From Chryseobacterium ginsenosidimutans (GTDB lineage: Bacteria > Bacteroidota > Bacteroidia > Flavobacteriales > Weeksellaceae): 64,000 nt of DNA. The stretch is taken from contig NZ_JAUSXC010000001.1 in the NCBI RefSeq assembly GCF_030823405.1, positions 3,765,001 through 3,829,000 on the forward strand, in the 5' to 3' direction. Both the position numbers and the translations under genes were made by a program. Numbering within the stretch: the stretch's first letter is position 1; every line of letters begins with the position of its first letter. Positions 47,773-58,058 of the stretch are shown one piece after another. The notes beneath the pieces were generated by a model. That model did not search any database. It was not told the DNA's origin and saw nothing but the letters and a program-made list of their open reading frames with translations.

Positions 47773-50149
47773 TAATTTAAAAAATTGTGGCATTCGAATT
47801 AATGCAAAAGTATGTGGAGTTAATGTAATTGGTTCAGGTGTTTTATATACGACGCCTGATGATGTAACATATAACTATGTGCTTACTGCAAAGCATTTAT
47901 TTCAGGAAGATTCTCAAACACCATACGATGAAAATAAAGTAGGAATCATTGAGATATTTTGTTACGTAGAAGATCAATTTCAGCAATTAGATTTAATCAA
48001 AAAGGCCTCAATAAGTGATAAATTAATTGAGTTCGATGCAGATTTCGTAGTACTCATAGTACAAAAGGACGCTAGATATAAATTTCGTAATTTCTTAGTT
48101 TCAGATTCTGTTGCAGATGGTGACGAGGAATTCTTTTCGTGGGGAGTTTTTGCCGCACTCACTGACGAACTCAGTCTTTTTAATCTCGATCGTAATGATC
48201 ATGCCGCAAAACGATTTAAAATGCATGGCAACTACAAGCCAGATTTTTTACCTGGAATGTCTGGCGGTGGAATTTTCTTTAAAAACAAAAGTGTTCTTTA
48301 TGGCGTGATTTCGAGATATCCAACGGAAGAGTTTCAAAATGAAACTATTGATTGCTCGAAAATTTCCTTTGAAACTGTTAACAGCATCCTTAGGTTACGT
48401 GGTCTGAAAGAAATTGATACAGTGGCAACACCATATAAGCGCGAAATTGAAAATAATGTTGTTGATATTCACCAGACATTCATTAACGGGACCTTTCTTG
48501 ATCTAGAGCAAGCACGTAAGCGTTTATCTTCGGATATTCATGATGATTGGTTTCATGATCCGTTACGATATGTAGATTTGCTTAAACAGGGTTATTTATT
48601 TGATCAACTTGCCCCTTTCATGGCGGACAGGGTATATAAAGCACAAGAGGCAGAGCATTTTTATGTTCCGAAAAAAAAATTCACCTTACGCTTGGCGATG
48701 ATATCACCATTTATAGATCGAATAATGTATATGGCCGCAGTAGGTGTTATTGCTGAAAAACTAGATTCAGCAATGATATCAAATGTTTATTCAGCAAGAT
48801 ATAGTCGCTTTTCAGAAAAGAGTTTGATTTTAAATGGAGTTGAGCAGTGGAAAAAAATGCAATATCAGCTATGGCAAACTGCGAACAAAAAAGACTGTTC
48901 TGACAGATACATATATAAATGTGTTATCGAGATTGACCTACTTAATTTCTACGATAATATTAGCAAAAAACTTTTACATGAAAAGGTGCTACGCGTATGT
49001 GATACTGAAAATGAGCGAAATGCAGCTATGCTACTTAGGGATATACTGAGGCAAATGAGTGACAAAGATGTGGGATTACCTCAAAACAGTGACGCATCTT
49101 CTTTATTAGCTTCATTCTATTTAAACCAAGTAGATATCTTTATGCAGCACCATGCACCAGAATATTATCGTTTCATGGATGATATTAGAATATTATGTAA
49201 AGACAAATTTGAAGCCCGTAAGATCCTGCAGACTTTTGAATTCGAACTCCGAAGATGCTATCTTTCAGTTAATTCACAAAAAACACAGATCATCACAATT
49301 GTGGATGATGCCAATAAAAAGCTTAAAGCAGGGCAGCAACGCAGAGATTATTTTGAAACATCATTTGATATAAATATGGCGCGAATATCAAGATATAGAA
49401 TCTCTCAAAAGCGTCAGTATAGAAACGAAGCATTTCATGCAGCTATAAAGCTCTTAAAAGAGAATATTGGTGTAGACAATAATGATGATGCTTCAAAAAA
49501 GGTAAATTATGGATTTAATACTATAAATTATTTAGCAATCAAGGGCGTAAGACTCGACAGATCGACCCCTGATTTTTACGAGCAAGTGATCAAGGCAACA
49601 AAGAATCTAATCAATAAGCCCTGGTTGACCACCGAAGTATGCAAAGTTCTAAACCTCTTGTCAACTGATGATTTCGAAAGGGATATTTTACCTGACATTA
49701 AAAATTTTGTCACAAAGACAAAATACAACACGTATGCATTTCAAAGTTATCAGTTATGGTTACTACTAGCGAAGCATAAATGCAATGATGAGCATTTAAA
49801 ATCTTATGCAGTCAAGCAGATTGAAAAAAATGATGACACTAGTACTGCTAGTATTGCGGGAATGATTATTTACATGTGTGCAGTAAATAAAGATTATCGG
49901 CGAGTCATCCTCCGGAAGTTAGGACAAAAATTTACTCATGGCTATTTTCAAAATCGCATTGCTTTGGTGTCATTGCGAAACTTCCGTACTGATCTTATTA
50001 ATGACAGCTGTTTGATCAATGAAACTCTTACACAAGCTCATTCCTATAGCTATGAATTTAAAGATAAAGATCTCGTTTTTGTGCGTGGTTTTGATGAATA
50101 TATGAATAGCGAGGACGATAATCCTGAAGAACAAAAATATTCCATATGA
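47756..50149 (+). CDS. Trypsin-like protease fused to reverse transcriptase (Abi/UG-like)
   Basis: A 797-residue two-domain protein. Residues about 1-220 form a trypsin-like protease with the whole triad visible: H47 in LTAKHLF, an Asp in FDADFVVLIV (D94 or D96) and S169 in LPGMSGGGIFF. Residues about 260-530 are a reverse transcriptase: motif A CVIEIDLLNFYDNI (D394), motif B VGLPQNSDASSLLASFYL, motif C YYRFMDDIRIL (D475, D476) and motif E SVNSQKTQ. The last 250 residues are helical and look like the HEAT-like repeats of Abi/UG-type defence RTs. There is no group II intron maturase domain or signature, and no CRISPR array. Its ATGA overlap with the polymerase gene indicates tight coupling. 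Confidence 0.88.
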   Translation: MALVSDNLKNCGIRINAKVCGVNVIGSGVLYTTPDDVTYNYVLTAKHLFQEDSQTPYDENKVGIIEIFCYVEDQFQQLDLIKKASISDKLIEFDADFVVLIVQKDARYKFRNFLVSDSVADGDEEFFSWGVFAALTDELSLFNLDRNDHAAKRFKMHGNYKPDFLPGMSGGGIFFKNKSVLYGVISRYPTEEFQNETIDCSKISFETVNSILRLRGLKEIDTVATPYKREIENNVVDIHQTFINGTFLDLEQARKRLSSDIHDDWFHDPLRYVDLLKQGYLFDQLAPFMADRVYKAQEAEHFYVPKKKFTLRLAMISPFIDRIMYMAAVGVIAEKLDSAMISNVYSARYSRFSEKSLILNGVEQWKKMQYQLWQTANKKDCSDRYIYKCVIEIDLLNFYDNISKKLLHEKVLRVCDTENERNAAMLLRDILRQMSDKDVGLPQNSDASSLLASFYLNQVDIFMQHHAPEYYRFMDDIRILCKDKFEARKILQTFEFELRRCYLSVNSQKTQIITIVDDANKKLKAGQQRRDYFETSFDINMARISRYRISQKRQYRNEAFHAAIKLLKENIGVDNNDDASKKVNYGFNTINYLAIKGVRLDRSTPDFYEQVIKATKNLINKPWLTTEVCKVLNLLSTDDFERDILPDIKNFVTKTKYNTYAFQSYQLWLLLAKHKCNDEHLKSYAVKQIEKNDDTSTASIAGMIIYMCAVNKDYRRVILRKLGQKFTHGYFQNRIALVSLRNFRTDLINDSCLINETLTQAHSYSYEFKDKDLVFVRGFDEYMNSEDDNPEEQKYSI

Positions 50150-51591
50150 TCTCAAAAAAAATAGCAGTTCTAAATGCAGGGGACTTTTGGTATGGTATTG
50201 ATATAGCGAATCCTGATAAATTAATTGAAAATGTTAGAATTGCAGGTAGTGTGACATTAATTACTTCGCAAACAGCAGATTTAGTAAGATTTATTAAATC
50301 AGAAAAAATGAGATTTACAACTATCAATATTATTGACCTAGAATGTCTGGATAAACAAATGTCACAAGCTGGAAAGGATGTGCATGCAATCAAAAAATGG
50401 CACTTATTAGTTAGGCTTAAATATCACAAATTTCTAGCTAACGATTTTCGTCTGACGGATTTAACACTGTTAGAGTGTTTGCAAGGTATGGCCAAATTTT
50501 ATGAAAATCTAATAAGTAAAGACACTGACGAGACAAATCGGTTTGATTGTATTGAATCGCAAATCAATAAAATAATTTACCGCCGCCAGTTTTTAGGTGT
50601 TCCAATTGATTCTGCTATCGCTAAGCAATTATGCTCCGAATTGGACGCCCAGATTTATATGGTTAAAAACGTGCTTCAGCGAAAATATAATATTTTTGAG
50701 CCTGATAATGAACAGCAGCAAATAGCGTATCTAATTTCAAAAAAGTATCAAATATTAAGATCTCCATTATTTACATTCAAAGCAAGACGTAACCACGATG
50801 ACGGCTGCAAACATTTTTATGATATGCTGCGAAATCAGCGGGATTTGGACAGCTTATTATTTATGCTTTCGCATTGGGGTGGTGAAAATAAAGCAATACC
50901 AACCTATTACGGCTTCGGCACTATTACTTCTCGCATTACAGTGAGGGAGCCAGGTATTCAAAATTTACGGAAGGGTAATCGAAAAGTAATTGTAGCTGAT
51001 AGTGGCTTTAAATTGCTTTATATTGACTACTCACAATTTGAGGCAGGGATTTTAGCCGCCCTTAGCAATGACGCTACTTTACTAAAACTCTATGATTCAG
51101 ACATATATAGTGATCTTGCATTATCACTGTTTAATGATGCAACAAAGAGATCTGACGCCAAAGTTATTTTCTATAGGTATATGTATGGCGACACCTCATT
51201 AAATGGTGCGAGTAAAGCCTATTTTAAAAAATTCAAGGGCTTGGAAAACTTTCGAAAATCTATCGAAGATGAAATTAATAAAAATCATCGTATAGGTACA
51301 AACGAGGGTAATTACCGCATTGCTACTGAGGGAAATTGCGGTTGGGCATTAAGTCATTTAATTCAGTCAACGGCTTCTTTAATTTATAAGCGAGCTCTAA
51401 TCAGAGTATCCGCCGAGGTAAATGCAGCTAAATTCCTAGTGCCAATGCATGACGGAACCCTTTACCAGATTCCGGAATATCTTTATGAAGCTACCGTGAA
51501 GAAGATAGAATTGATTTATAAAATAGAATTTGAAAAAGAATGTCCAGGTATTATTGCAAGAGTTAATTGTTCGGATAAATTTTATGAGTGA
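50146..51591 (+). CDS. Short family A DNA polymerase with altered motif C
   Basis: A 481-residue PolA-like polymerase. Visible are the FGTITSRITVREPGIQNL block (TGRLSS-like), motif A LLYIDYSQFEAGILAALS (D294), an O-helix-like SDAKVIFYRYMYG (K339 to G348), RIATEGNCGWALSHLIQSTA (equivalent of the RxxxNxPIQG helix) and motif C VPMHDGTLYQIP (H435, D436). The Glu normally after that Asp is Gly, and the O-helix lacks the usual phenylalanine-glycine pair. No 5' nuclease is present, and the first 140 residues show no 3'-5' exonuclease DxE motif. Both metal-binding Asp are kept, so catalysis remains possible. It overlaps the protease-RT gene by four bases and probably acts on the DNA that the RT makes. 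Confidence 0.85.
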   Translation: MISKKIAVLNAGDFWYGIDIANPDKLIENVRIAGSVTLITSQTADLVRFIKSEKMRFTTINIIDLECLDKQMSQAGKDVHAIKKWHLLVRLKYHKFLANDFRLTDLTLLECLQGMAKFYENLISKDTDETNRFDCIESQINKIIYRRQFLGVPIDSAIAKQLCSELDAQIYMVKNVLQRKYNIFEPDNEQQQIAYLISKKYQILRSPLFTFKARRNHDDGCKHFYDMLRNQRDLDSLLFMLSHWGGENKAIPTYYGFGTITSRITVREPGIQNLRKGNRKVIVADSGFKLLYIDYSQFEAGILAALSNDATLLKLYDSDIYSDLALSLFNDATKRSDAKVIFYRYMYGDTSLNGASKAYFKKFKGLENFRKSIEDEINKNHRIGTNEGNYRIATEGNCGWALSHLIQSTASLIYKRALIRVSAEVNAAKFLVPMHDGTLYQIPEYLYEATVKKIELIYKIEFEKECPGIIARVNCSDKFYE

Positions 51592-51601
51592 CAGTTAAAC
51601 C

Positions 51602-51850
51602 ATGAACTACGAAAAAGCGCTTTCCTTCTACAAAAACGACAAAGCCATGCAGCCGTTGCGGGCAGAGCACTTTCCGCTGCTGCTGAGCTTCCTCCATCTT
51701 GTATTTAAACATCCGAGCAGGATTGTGTACCTCCAAAACGTTTTGCAAAGCGTTATGAGTAATTATCTTTTTCTCTCCTATTTGTATGATGTTAACGAAA
51801 TGCAAAGTTCAGTTATCAGATTAACCAAAGGAATAAGGTATGCTTCATAA
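51602..51850 (+). pseudogene. Truncated JetA-like (DUF3375-type) N-terminal stub
   Basis: An 82-codon frame whose first 60 residues (AMQPLRAEHFPLLLSFLHLVF, then YLQNVLQSVMSNYLFLSYLY) resemble the N-terminal winged-helix part of DUF3375-type Wadjet JetA proteins. After about residue 68 the similarity ends and the frame closes inside the start of the next gene (overlap 11 bases). The first 150 bases are richer in G+C than the surroundings. It may be a scar of an earlier Wadjet copy joined to the present one, or a frameshifted true N-terminus of the following JetA. I lean to the first, because the next gene starts well on its own. Confidence 0.45.
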
Positions 51851-53198
51851 AGATCTGTACACCAAATATGAGCTACTTCTTCCCCCAAAACTTGATGGGG
51901 GCTATTTGGTTATTGTTCTTTATGAAAAAATTAAAAACCGTGAAATCGAGGAATACTTCACCCAAAAAGAAATCAATGACATCCTTTCAGATATCAAATT
52001 TGAATTCAACCTGGAAAACATTCGTCCATGGAACAATATTAAAGATCAGCTCTTTCACTATTTCCTGCGTAACATCCCCGATGAGCCATGGAAGTATTAT
52101 CTAACGGAGTATGCAAAAGATGTAGTAGGTTTGATGATAGGCAAATTAGAAAATTCTCACAAAGACCTTCCGCTCAAAAAAAGTATCCAAGATTCCTTTA
52201 CCATACGATATGGAGAAATCGAAACTATTGACGAACTGGAAAGAAAATTCGGAAGGATATTTATTCAGGGTTCAAAAAAAATTATAATTGATCATCTCGA
52301 AGCTTTAGAAGATGAATTGCGGGGGGCTTACAAAGCGTTAAACGATATTCTTAGGAAGGAAGACGAGCAGAGTGCTACTTCTTTAGTACGGGATTTTACT
52401 ATTATTTTTAAAAAATTTGGACAAAGAGCAGAGGATATTACGGAAGCGATCATTTTTAAAGACCAATTTCTTAGTAGTTTACTTTCGGTAGTTGACCATT
52501 TTTACAGAAAACTGGAAGACGATGGAAAGTTTAGTCCTAATGATGTTCAAAAAAGCAGAGCTGACTGGGAAAAAGCGCAGGACATTTATACAGACATCAG
52601 AAATTTTTTCAATTCGGTAGACCTCAAAGTACATATTATACGGAGGCAGATTAACCATGCCAGTGAAAAATTAACTGAATTGCAGGAGCAGTTTTCTGTC
52701 CGCGCCTCCTTCAGGCTGCAACTCAAAAAATTACACCGTACCATGTTGGAAATATCTGAATACACTTCAGATGGTGTTCGATTTAGAAATAATTTTTCGC
52801 TCAAACAATTCGTGTATGAGCCTTTGCGAATGTTTTATGCAAGGTATTACGAATTTGAGCAGCCACAACCCAATTACATTGTAAGCATTGAGGCAGATGA
52901 AAGGTATGAGCGTATTGAGAAGGATAAGATAGAAAAAGAAATCAGCCGGCAGCAAATCATCAATCAATGGGTAGACAAAGCCAAAAATATGCTTGAAGAC
53001 AGAGGACAACTGGCGGTAGATGAGCTGATGAATATGGTTTTGAATACTGAAAAAGATTTATCTGTCGCATACCAGGTAGCTTCCCGCATGATCGCATACG
53101 TATCTGAAAATAATGAGGTAAGCATAGATATAGAACAAAAAATCATTTCCTTACCTCAACAAAATCTATCCCTATGGAAAACGAAAATTATGAAATAA
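51840..53198 (+). CDS. jetA: Wadjet JetA-like kleisin subunit
   Basis: A 452-residue, mainly helical protein in the first position of a JetABCD-type SMC operon. It has an N-terminal winged-helix-like part (YFTQKEINDILSDIKFEFNL to YYLTEYAKDVVGLMIGKLEN, about 35-105), a long helical middle and a C-terminal wing-like part (about 375-445, RGQLAVDELMNMVLNTEKDL), as expected for the MukF-like kleisin that bridges the SMC heads. The gene is intact. It overlaps jetB by 25 bases. Wadjet systems cleave small circular DNA such as plasmids; the other three subunits here are broken, so the system is probably inactive. Confidence 0.7.
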   Translation: MLHKDLYTKYELLLPPKLDGGYLVIVLYEKIKNREIEEYFTQKEINDILSDIKFEFNLENIRPWNNIKDQLFHYFLRNIPDEPWKYYLTEYAKDVVGLMIGKLENSHKDLPLKKSIQDSFTIRYGEIETIDELERKFGRIFIQGSKKIIIDHLEALEDELRGAYKALNDILRKEDEQSATSLVRDFTIIFKKFGQRAEDITEAIIFKDQFLSSLLSVVDHFYRKLEDDGKFSPNDVQKSRADWEKAQDIYTDIRNFFNSVDLKVHIIRRQINHASEKLTELQEQFSVRASFRLQLKKLHRTMLEISEYTSDGVRFRNNFSLKQFVYEPLRMFYARYYEFEQPQPNYIVSIEADERYERIEKDKIEKEISRQQIINQWVDKAKNMLEDRGQLAVDELMNMVLNTEKDLSVAYQVASRMIAYVSENNEVSIDIEQKIISLPQQNLSLWKTKIMK

Positions 53199-53848
53199 GC
53201 GATTATTCTTTCCTGGCTGAAGAAGCAATTGAAAAACATTTTGCGGACATCAACATATTATTGTTGTCGGGCAAGCATATCGATCAAAAGTATTATGTAC
53301 CCTATACGGTACTGGAAAGTTATGAAGCACAATGGAAAATTTTTTACAGGAACTTGTACAGGCTCAACCTCGTGGCTGATATTTTTGATCGAAGCAGATA
53401 TTATTATCTGGATTTTACAGAAAACGAGAAGGGAAAATTAAACGATTCCAGCCGCAATAGAGAACTTACTCCATTGCAAACACTCGTTGGATTAACGCTT
53501 CTGGATATGTATTATCAAAGGTATTTTGATGAAGAAAAGATTATACACTGGAACGATATCAAAATACAAATATTAGAAAGCGATCACCAGGAAGCATATA
53601 AAAGGATTTTACTTAATGACATTCGGGAATCTTATGATGAAAAAGAGTGGAGCGAGGTTCACGGAAAATTTAGCAAAACCATAGATAATTTTGATAAATT
53701 GGGTTGGGTCGAAAAATAATCAGGTAAAAGTGAAGAACTGGTTTTCGAAATACGTCCTGCCATTCACCGTTTAGCCAAATTGTATAATCAGGAACTTCAG
53801 AATTTTGAGGCCTTTAGTCAGCAACTTAGAAACGACGATCCGCTATGA
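53174..53848 (+). pseudogene. jetB: Wadjet JetB-like KITE subunit with in-frame TAA
   Basis: A 224-codon gene for a DUF4194-type KITE protein, the second subunit of a JetABCD complex (WKIFYRNLYRLNLVADIFDRSR, LTPLQTLVGLTLLDMYY, WNDIKIQIL). A single TAA at 53717-53719 interrupts it after WVEK. The reading frame then continues without any shift as SGKSEELVFEIRPAIHRLAK and ends exactly in the ATGA overlap with jetC (53845-53848). The substitution therefore removes the last 43 residues, the second winged helix. This is a nonsense mutation rather than a natural gene end. Confidence 0.75.
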
Positions 53849-56800
53849 ATTATCCGAGAATTTATTCCTTATCAACAGTTGGTATCCTTAAGCATTTCAA
53901 ACATGATTATCTTTTTCATCCTATAAGAACTGATTTCATTGGCTCGAATGGTGTTGGAAAATCCATCATAGCGGATCTACTTCAGATGATTTTTGTATAT
54001 GATAAAGACCTGATTAAATTCGGCACAGATGGGGTAAAAACCGAAGATCGGCTGATTAACACACTTCCCTATCAGACGAAATGGGCCTATTGCTTTTTGA
54101 ATATTGAAGCCGATCCTGGTCAGTTCATCACTATTGGAATACAAATCAACAGCCAAAAAGGAAGGCGTATTATTCCATTTGTAATAACCAGGCAGGCAGA
54201 TATTAACGTAGATATAAGCGATCTGACCCTTAAGAAACAAGATTTACTTTTTGCGAAAATTTGTTAAAAGTAAATGAAAAGAATGAAGAAATACTGGACT
54301 TAAAGGATTTGGCCATATTTCTTCACGAAAAGCATCAGCTTCGATTAAATTATTTCAGTAATAATGAAGAGGTCAGCAAGTATTACAAATTTCTTTATGA
54401 CAAAAAGATATTGCCGCTCAACCTCAGCCAGGATAAAAACTTAAAAGCCTTTGCCAAGGTGATCCAGTCTTTTTCCAAAGCTAAGACTCTCAATCTAAGT
54501 GGTAATCAGGCTTCTAAAAACCTAAAGGAGTTTCTCTTTGAAGAATCTGATGAAGATATTTTATCAAACTTTCAAAAAGAACAGGCTGAACTTGAAAAGA
54601 TATTGCGTGAATATGAAAGGTTAGATAAAGACATTCAAAATTTGTCCAACAAGCAAAAAATGTTAACCAACTTACGAGAGTTGGAACAATCTCACAAAGT
54701 AAAATTTAAATCTTTTAAAGAAGCTGAATTACAAAACACCTATATAGAACTAAAGCAATTAGAAAGAAAAGAATCAGAAGGAAAGACGCTAATAAAGATC
54801 CGAGAAACTGAATTTAATGAGCTAAAAGCAGTTATTGAAAATCTTCCAGCAGAAGAAGAAGAAGTAATACAAAAAAGTTACGATGAAGCAGATGCAAACT
54901 TTAATATGTTCAACCATTATCAAGACTTGTCCAACAGTGTAGAAAAGTTGAGTAAAGATATCAACGACCTTAAAATGTTTATTCGTCCTGAAGTAGATGA
55001 TAGTTGGTTAAATGAGATACAGAGAATTGATATTTTAAGCAGAAACAATGAAGATATTAAAAGAGAAATTACTTTTACGAAACCTTATCTGGAAAAGTAT
55101 AAAACACTTGAAAATATTGTCCGAATCAGAAAAGTGCAATTGGAGATTTTGGATGAATTAAAATCTTCATTAAAAAATGATAAAACAACTAAAGAAAGAC
55201 TATTAGGGCTATTGCAAGACAACGATGAGAATGGACTTTTAAACTGGTATATTAAGAATCTACCGCTGTTGGGTCATGAACAATTACAGACGGTTTTGTA
55301 TTATGCAACCAAACCTATTTCTGAGATGTCTAATCCTAACGATTCATCTCAATATATCAATCCTGATGAGCTGATTAATAATTTTAAAGCAACCCCATCT
55401 GAAGATGGTTTTTGGTTAAAACTGGGTGCACTACATCAATTTATACAATTTAATCCACATGTAATGCTATTAGAAGACAGAACAAATCTGGAAAAATCTT
55501 TAAGACAACTAATTCAAAAGTTGAGCACTGAAATCAGTTCCATAAATACCAAGCTAGAAGCATTACAGAATATCTCAGATGGAAAGCTTTACGATGTAAA
55601 TCTATTTGACTATTCCTTTGATATCTCTATTGCTGTTTTTAGCAATATTGAAAAATTGAAAAATGCAGTAGCCTGTATCTTACAGATTGATGAAAAGACC
55701 TCACAATTGCAATCGTTAAAGAAAAGAGAGGAAGAAGAACTATTGGAAATCAAAAGCCAGTTTAAGGTTGTATGATGAGCCTGAAGTCGTAAAAAAGGAG
55801 TTGTTAAAAGTTCGCAAAGAATGGAGCGATAAGAAAAATAAGTTTTATGAACAAAAAGGAGTTAAGCAAACAAAGCTTGGAACTCTGGAAAGCAATATAC
55901 AGCGTGATAACAAGGATCTACAAGTAATTATTGTTGATCTAACAAATAAGCAAACGACATTTAATACGCTTAATAGTATCTATTATAATCATTTCCAAGA
56001 AAACGTAGACGTCTTTCCATTGGCATTTCAGAACGAAGAAGAACTAGAGCACATCTATAATGAGTTGTGGGAAGAATATAAAACAGTATTTATTGGCATT
56101 TCTAATTCATTTGAGGAAACGAGTAATCAGAAAAATCCAGCAATAGAATTAACGATAAAAGACCAGAGTTTTTCATTCAGGGTTTTGGAAGAAGCATTAT
56201 TGGGAAATAGGATTAAATCTACGGATGATATTGCCACCGCTTTGAATGAAGCTAATCAAACTCGGAATACTATCGCTAATGGTATCAGAGATAATATGTT
56301 TAAAATATTTAGTAAGACCACCGAACGGTACGAAAAGTATGAAAGCCAGATCAAAAGGATCAATACGTTTTTTGTTGATCGTAAAATCAGCAATAAATTT
56401 TATTTCAACCTTAAATTTGAGCCGAATAAAGAAATAAAGATCGATTACATCCGGCAAATGGCGTATGAAGTGAGAAACACAGCGACGAAGGGAGAATTAC
56501 AATTCGGACAATCTATTGTTGATTTTATAGAGGAATTTTTCAAAAAGCAGGCGAAAATTAAAAATTCAGTGCCAATTGACAAACTGCTAAATCCCAAAAC
56601 GTATTTTGAACTGTCTGCCAAACTTACCGATCAGTTTGGAACAGAAATACCAGGAAGTACAGGAGAAACCTACTCTGCTATTGCGCTCCTGGGTATCGCA
56701 AGACTATCAGCTGTACAAAAGGAAAAACGTGATGGCTTGCGATTTATTATTTTAGAAGAATTAGGAAGTCTGGATAACACCAATTTCAATACTTTTCCTG

Positions 56801-57015
56801 CGATCGCAAAAGAATTTCAGTACCAAATTATCACGATGGCCCCTCATACCTTCAATATTGGACTGTCTGACGAATGGTATGCCCATCACTTGATTAAAGG
56901 AAATAAAAATGATAACATCAACTATTATCCTTCGGCTTCATATTTTAAAACCAATGATAATAACGAAGATCTGAATATTTACATAAACCAATTAGAGAGA
57001 GATGAATTGGATTGA
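53845..57015 (+). pseudogene. jetC: Wadjet JetC-like SMC ATPase, two frameshifts
   Basis: An SMC-type ATPase of about 1055 codons spread over three frames (53845-54267, 54261-55775, 55768-57015). Walker A is at residues 33-40 (GSNGVGKS). Long coiled-coil arms follow (Glu/Lys/Leu-rich, for example EKEQAELEKILREYERLDKDIQ-like stretches). The C-terminal head has GSTGETYSAIALLGIARLS (signature-like) and FIILEELGSLDNTNF in the Walker B place, with Glu-Glu instead of Asp-Glu. The slips are at about 54260 (LLFAK / NLLKVNEK) and 55768 (SQFK / RLYDEPEVV). Apart from these it is well preserved, so decay is recent or the indels are assembly errors. Confidence 0.78.
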
Positions 57016-57931
57016 ATTGAGAGCATTAAATAGTTTATATAAGACTGGTGAAGTAAAACTAAATGAAACTTTAAAACAAAGTGGTGAAATCAATTATTTG
57101 ATCAATTCATTAAGCGTGCTTGACCGGTCGCATACAACCCTATTCGTTTTAGAAGGCTTTGATAAAATATACGAAAAAGATTATCTGGAAAAATATAATC
57201 AATATATTACTTTCCTAACTGAAAATAATCTTCTAAAGCCTTGGATCCGCTTCGACGAAAAAGATATTAAAATACTTATAAGCATAAAAGAGGATATGGA
57301 TAATGGTAATCTGGAACCCTTGCGCGAACAGATTATAAAAAATGAAGCCACTGTCAGAATTGTATCGCTTATGTTTTTCAAAAATGAAAAGTATTTATTG
57401 TGAAAAGACGCCTTGATCAATGCTGTAAAAATACTTTTAGACATTGAAGAATTAGCTGATGATAAAGATTTGCAATACAAATATGTGCTGGAATGTCACC
57501 ATCCAAAATGCATCGTATTGTGTGAAAATATTGATTTTTTAAAGCGTCCTACTTTGGCCCGGGCAAATCATATCGAACTTTGGTATGCCGGTGGTAAAAA
57601 CATTACTAAACTTGATTATGCCGATACCAGAGGCTTGCCCATTTATTATTCGTGTGACTGGGATTATGATGGGCTATTTATTATTTATCCTTTGGTAAAA
57701 AACAAAATACCAAATATTACACTGCTTACTCCAAACGCCGCCCCAAAAACAATTAAAGAGACAGAGCATCTTAGTAGATGGGAAAATATTAAAGATAAAA
57801 ACATTGACTTGCTACTAACTGATGCGCAAAAAATCATTTTAAATGATTTGATTCAACGTGATGAATGGATAATTGAGGAAGCTAACTTACTATTAGATAT
57901 GGTAGCAGATAAAACGTCTACGCTTATATAG
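57002..57931 (+). pseudogene. jetD: Wadjet JetD-like Toprim nuclease with in-frame TGA
   Basis: A 309-codon gene for the nuclease subunit of a JetABCD system. The C-terminal Toprim part is clear: KCIVLCENIDFLKRP carries the metal-binding Glu and YYSCDWDYDGLFIIYPL the DxD. The N-terminal 130 residues are helical and should be the SMC-binding arm. An in-frame TGA at 57401-57403 splits it (EKYLL / KDALINAVKI) with no change of frame, leaving 133 codons before and 172 after it. It overlaps jetC by 14 bases. A terminator follows 90 bases on. Confidence 0.75.
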
Positions 57932-58020
57932 GTTATTTAAATTATTTTTATTGCGGTTGAATTCTGCAAATTAATTGTAAATCATTAATAAAATAGTTCG
58001 AAGATAATCCTGTTGGGATC

Positions 58021-58058
58021 ACAAAAAACCTCATAACAAAAGTTATGAGGTTTTTTGT
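58021..58058 (+). terminator. Terminator of the Wadjet-like operon
   Basis: ACAAAAAACCTCATAAC and its perfect 17-bp complement enclose a four-base loop, followed by a T run. The symmetry makes it usable from both strands. Confidence 0.9.

Noticed and set aside
47756..50149. Retron or group II intron origin of the reverse transcriptase
   Set aside because: No intron RNA structure, maturase or endonuclease domain, and no visible msr/msd-like repeats next to the gene; the trypsin fusion and helical tail fit Abi/UG-type RTs better.
53174..57931. Stop codon recoding (TAA/TGA readthrough) in the Wadjet-like genes
   Set aside because: JetC carries plain frameshifts as well, and no recoding signal or tRNA is seen, so mutation or error is simpler.
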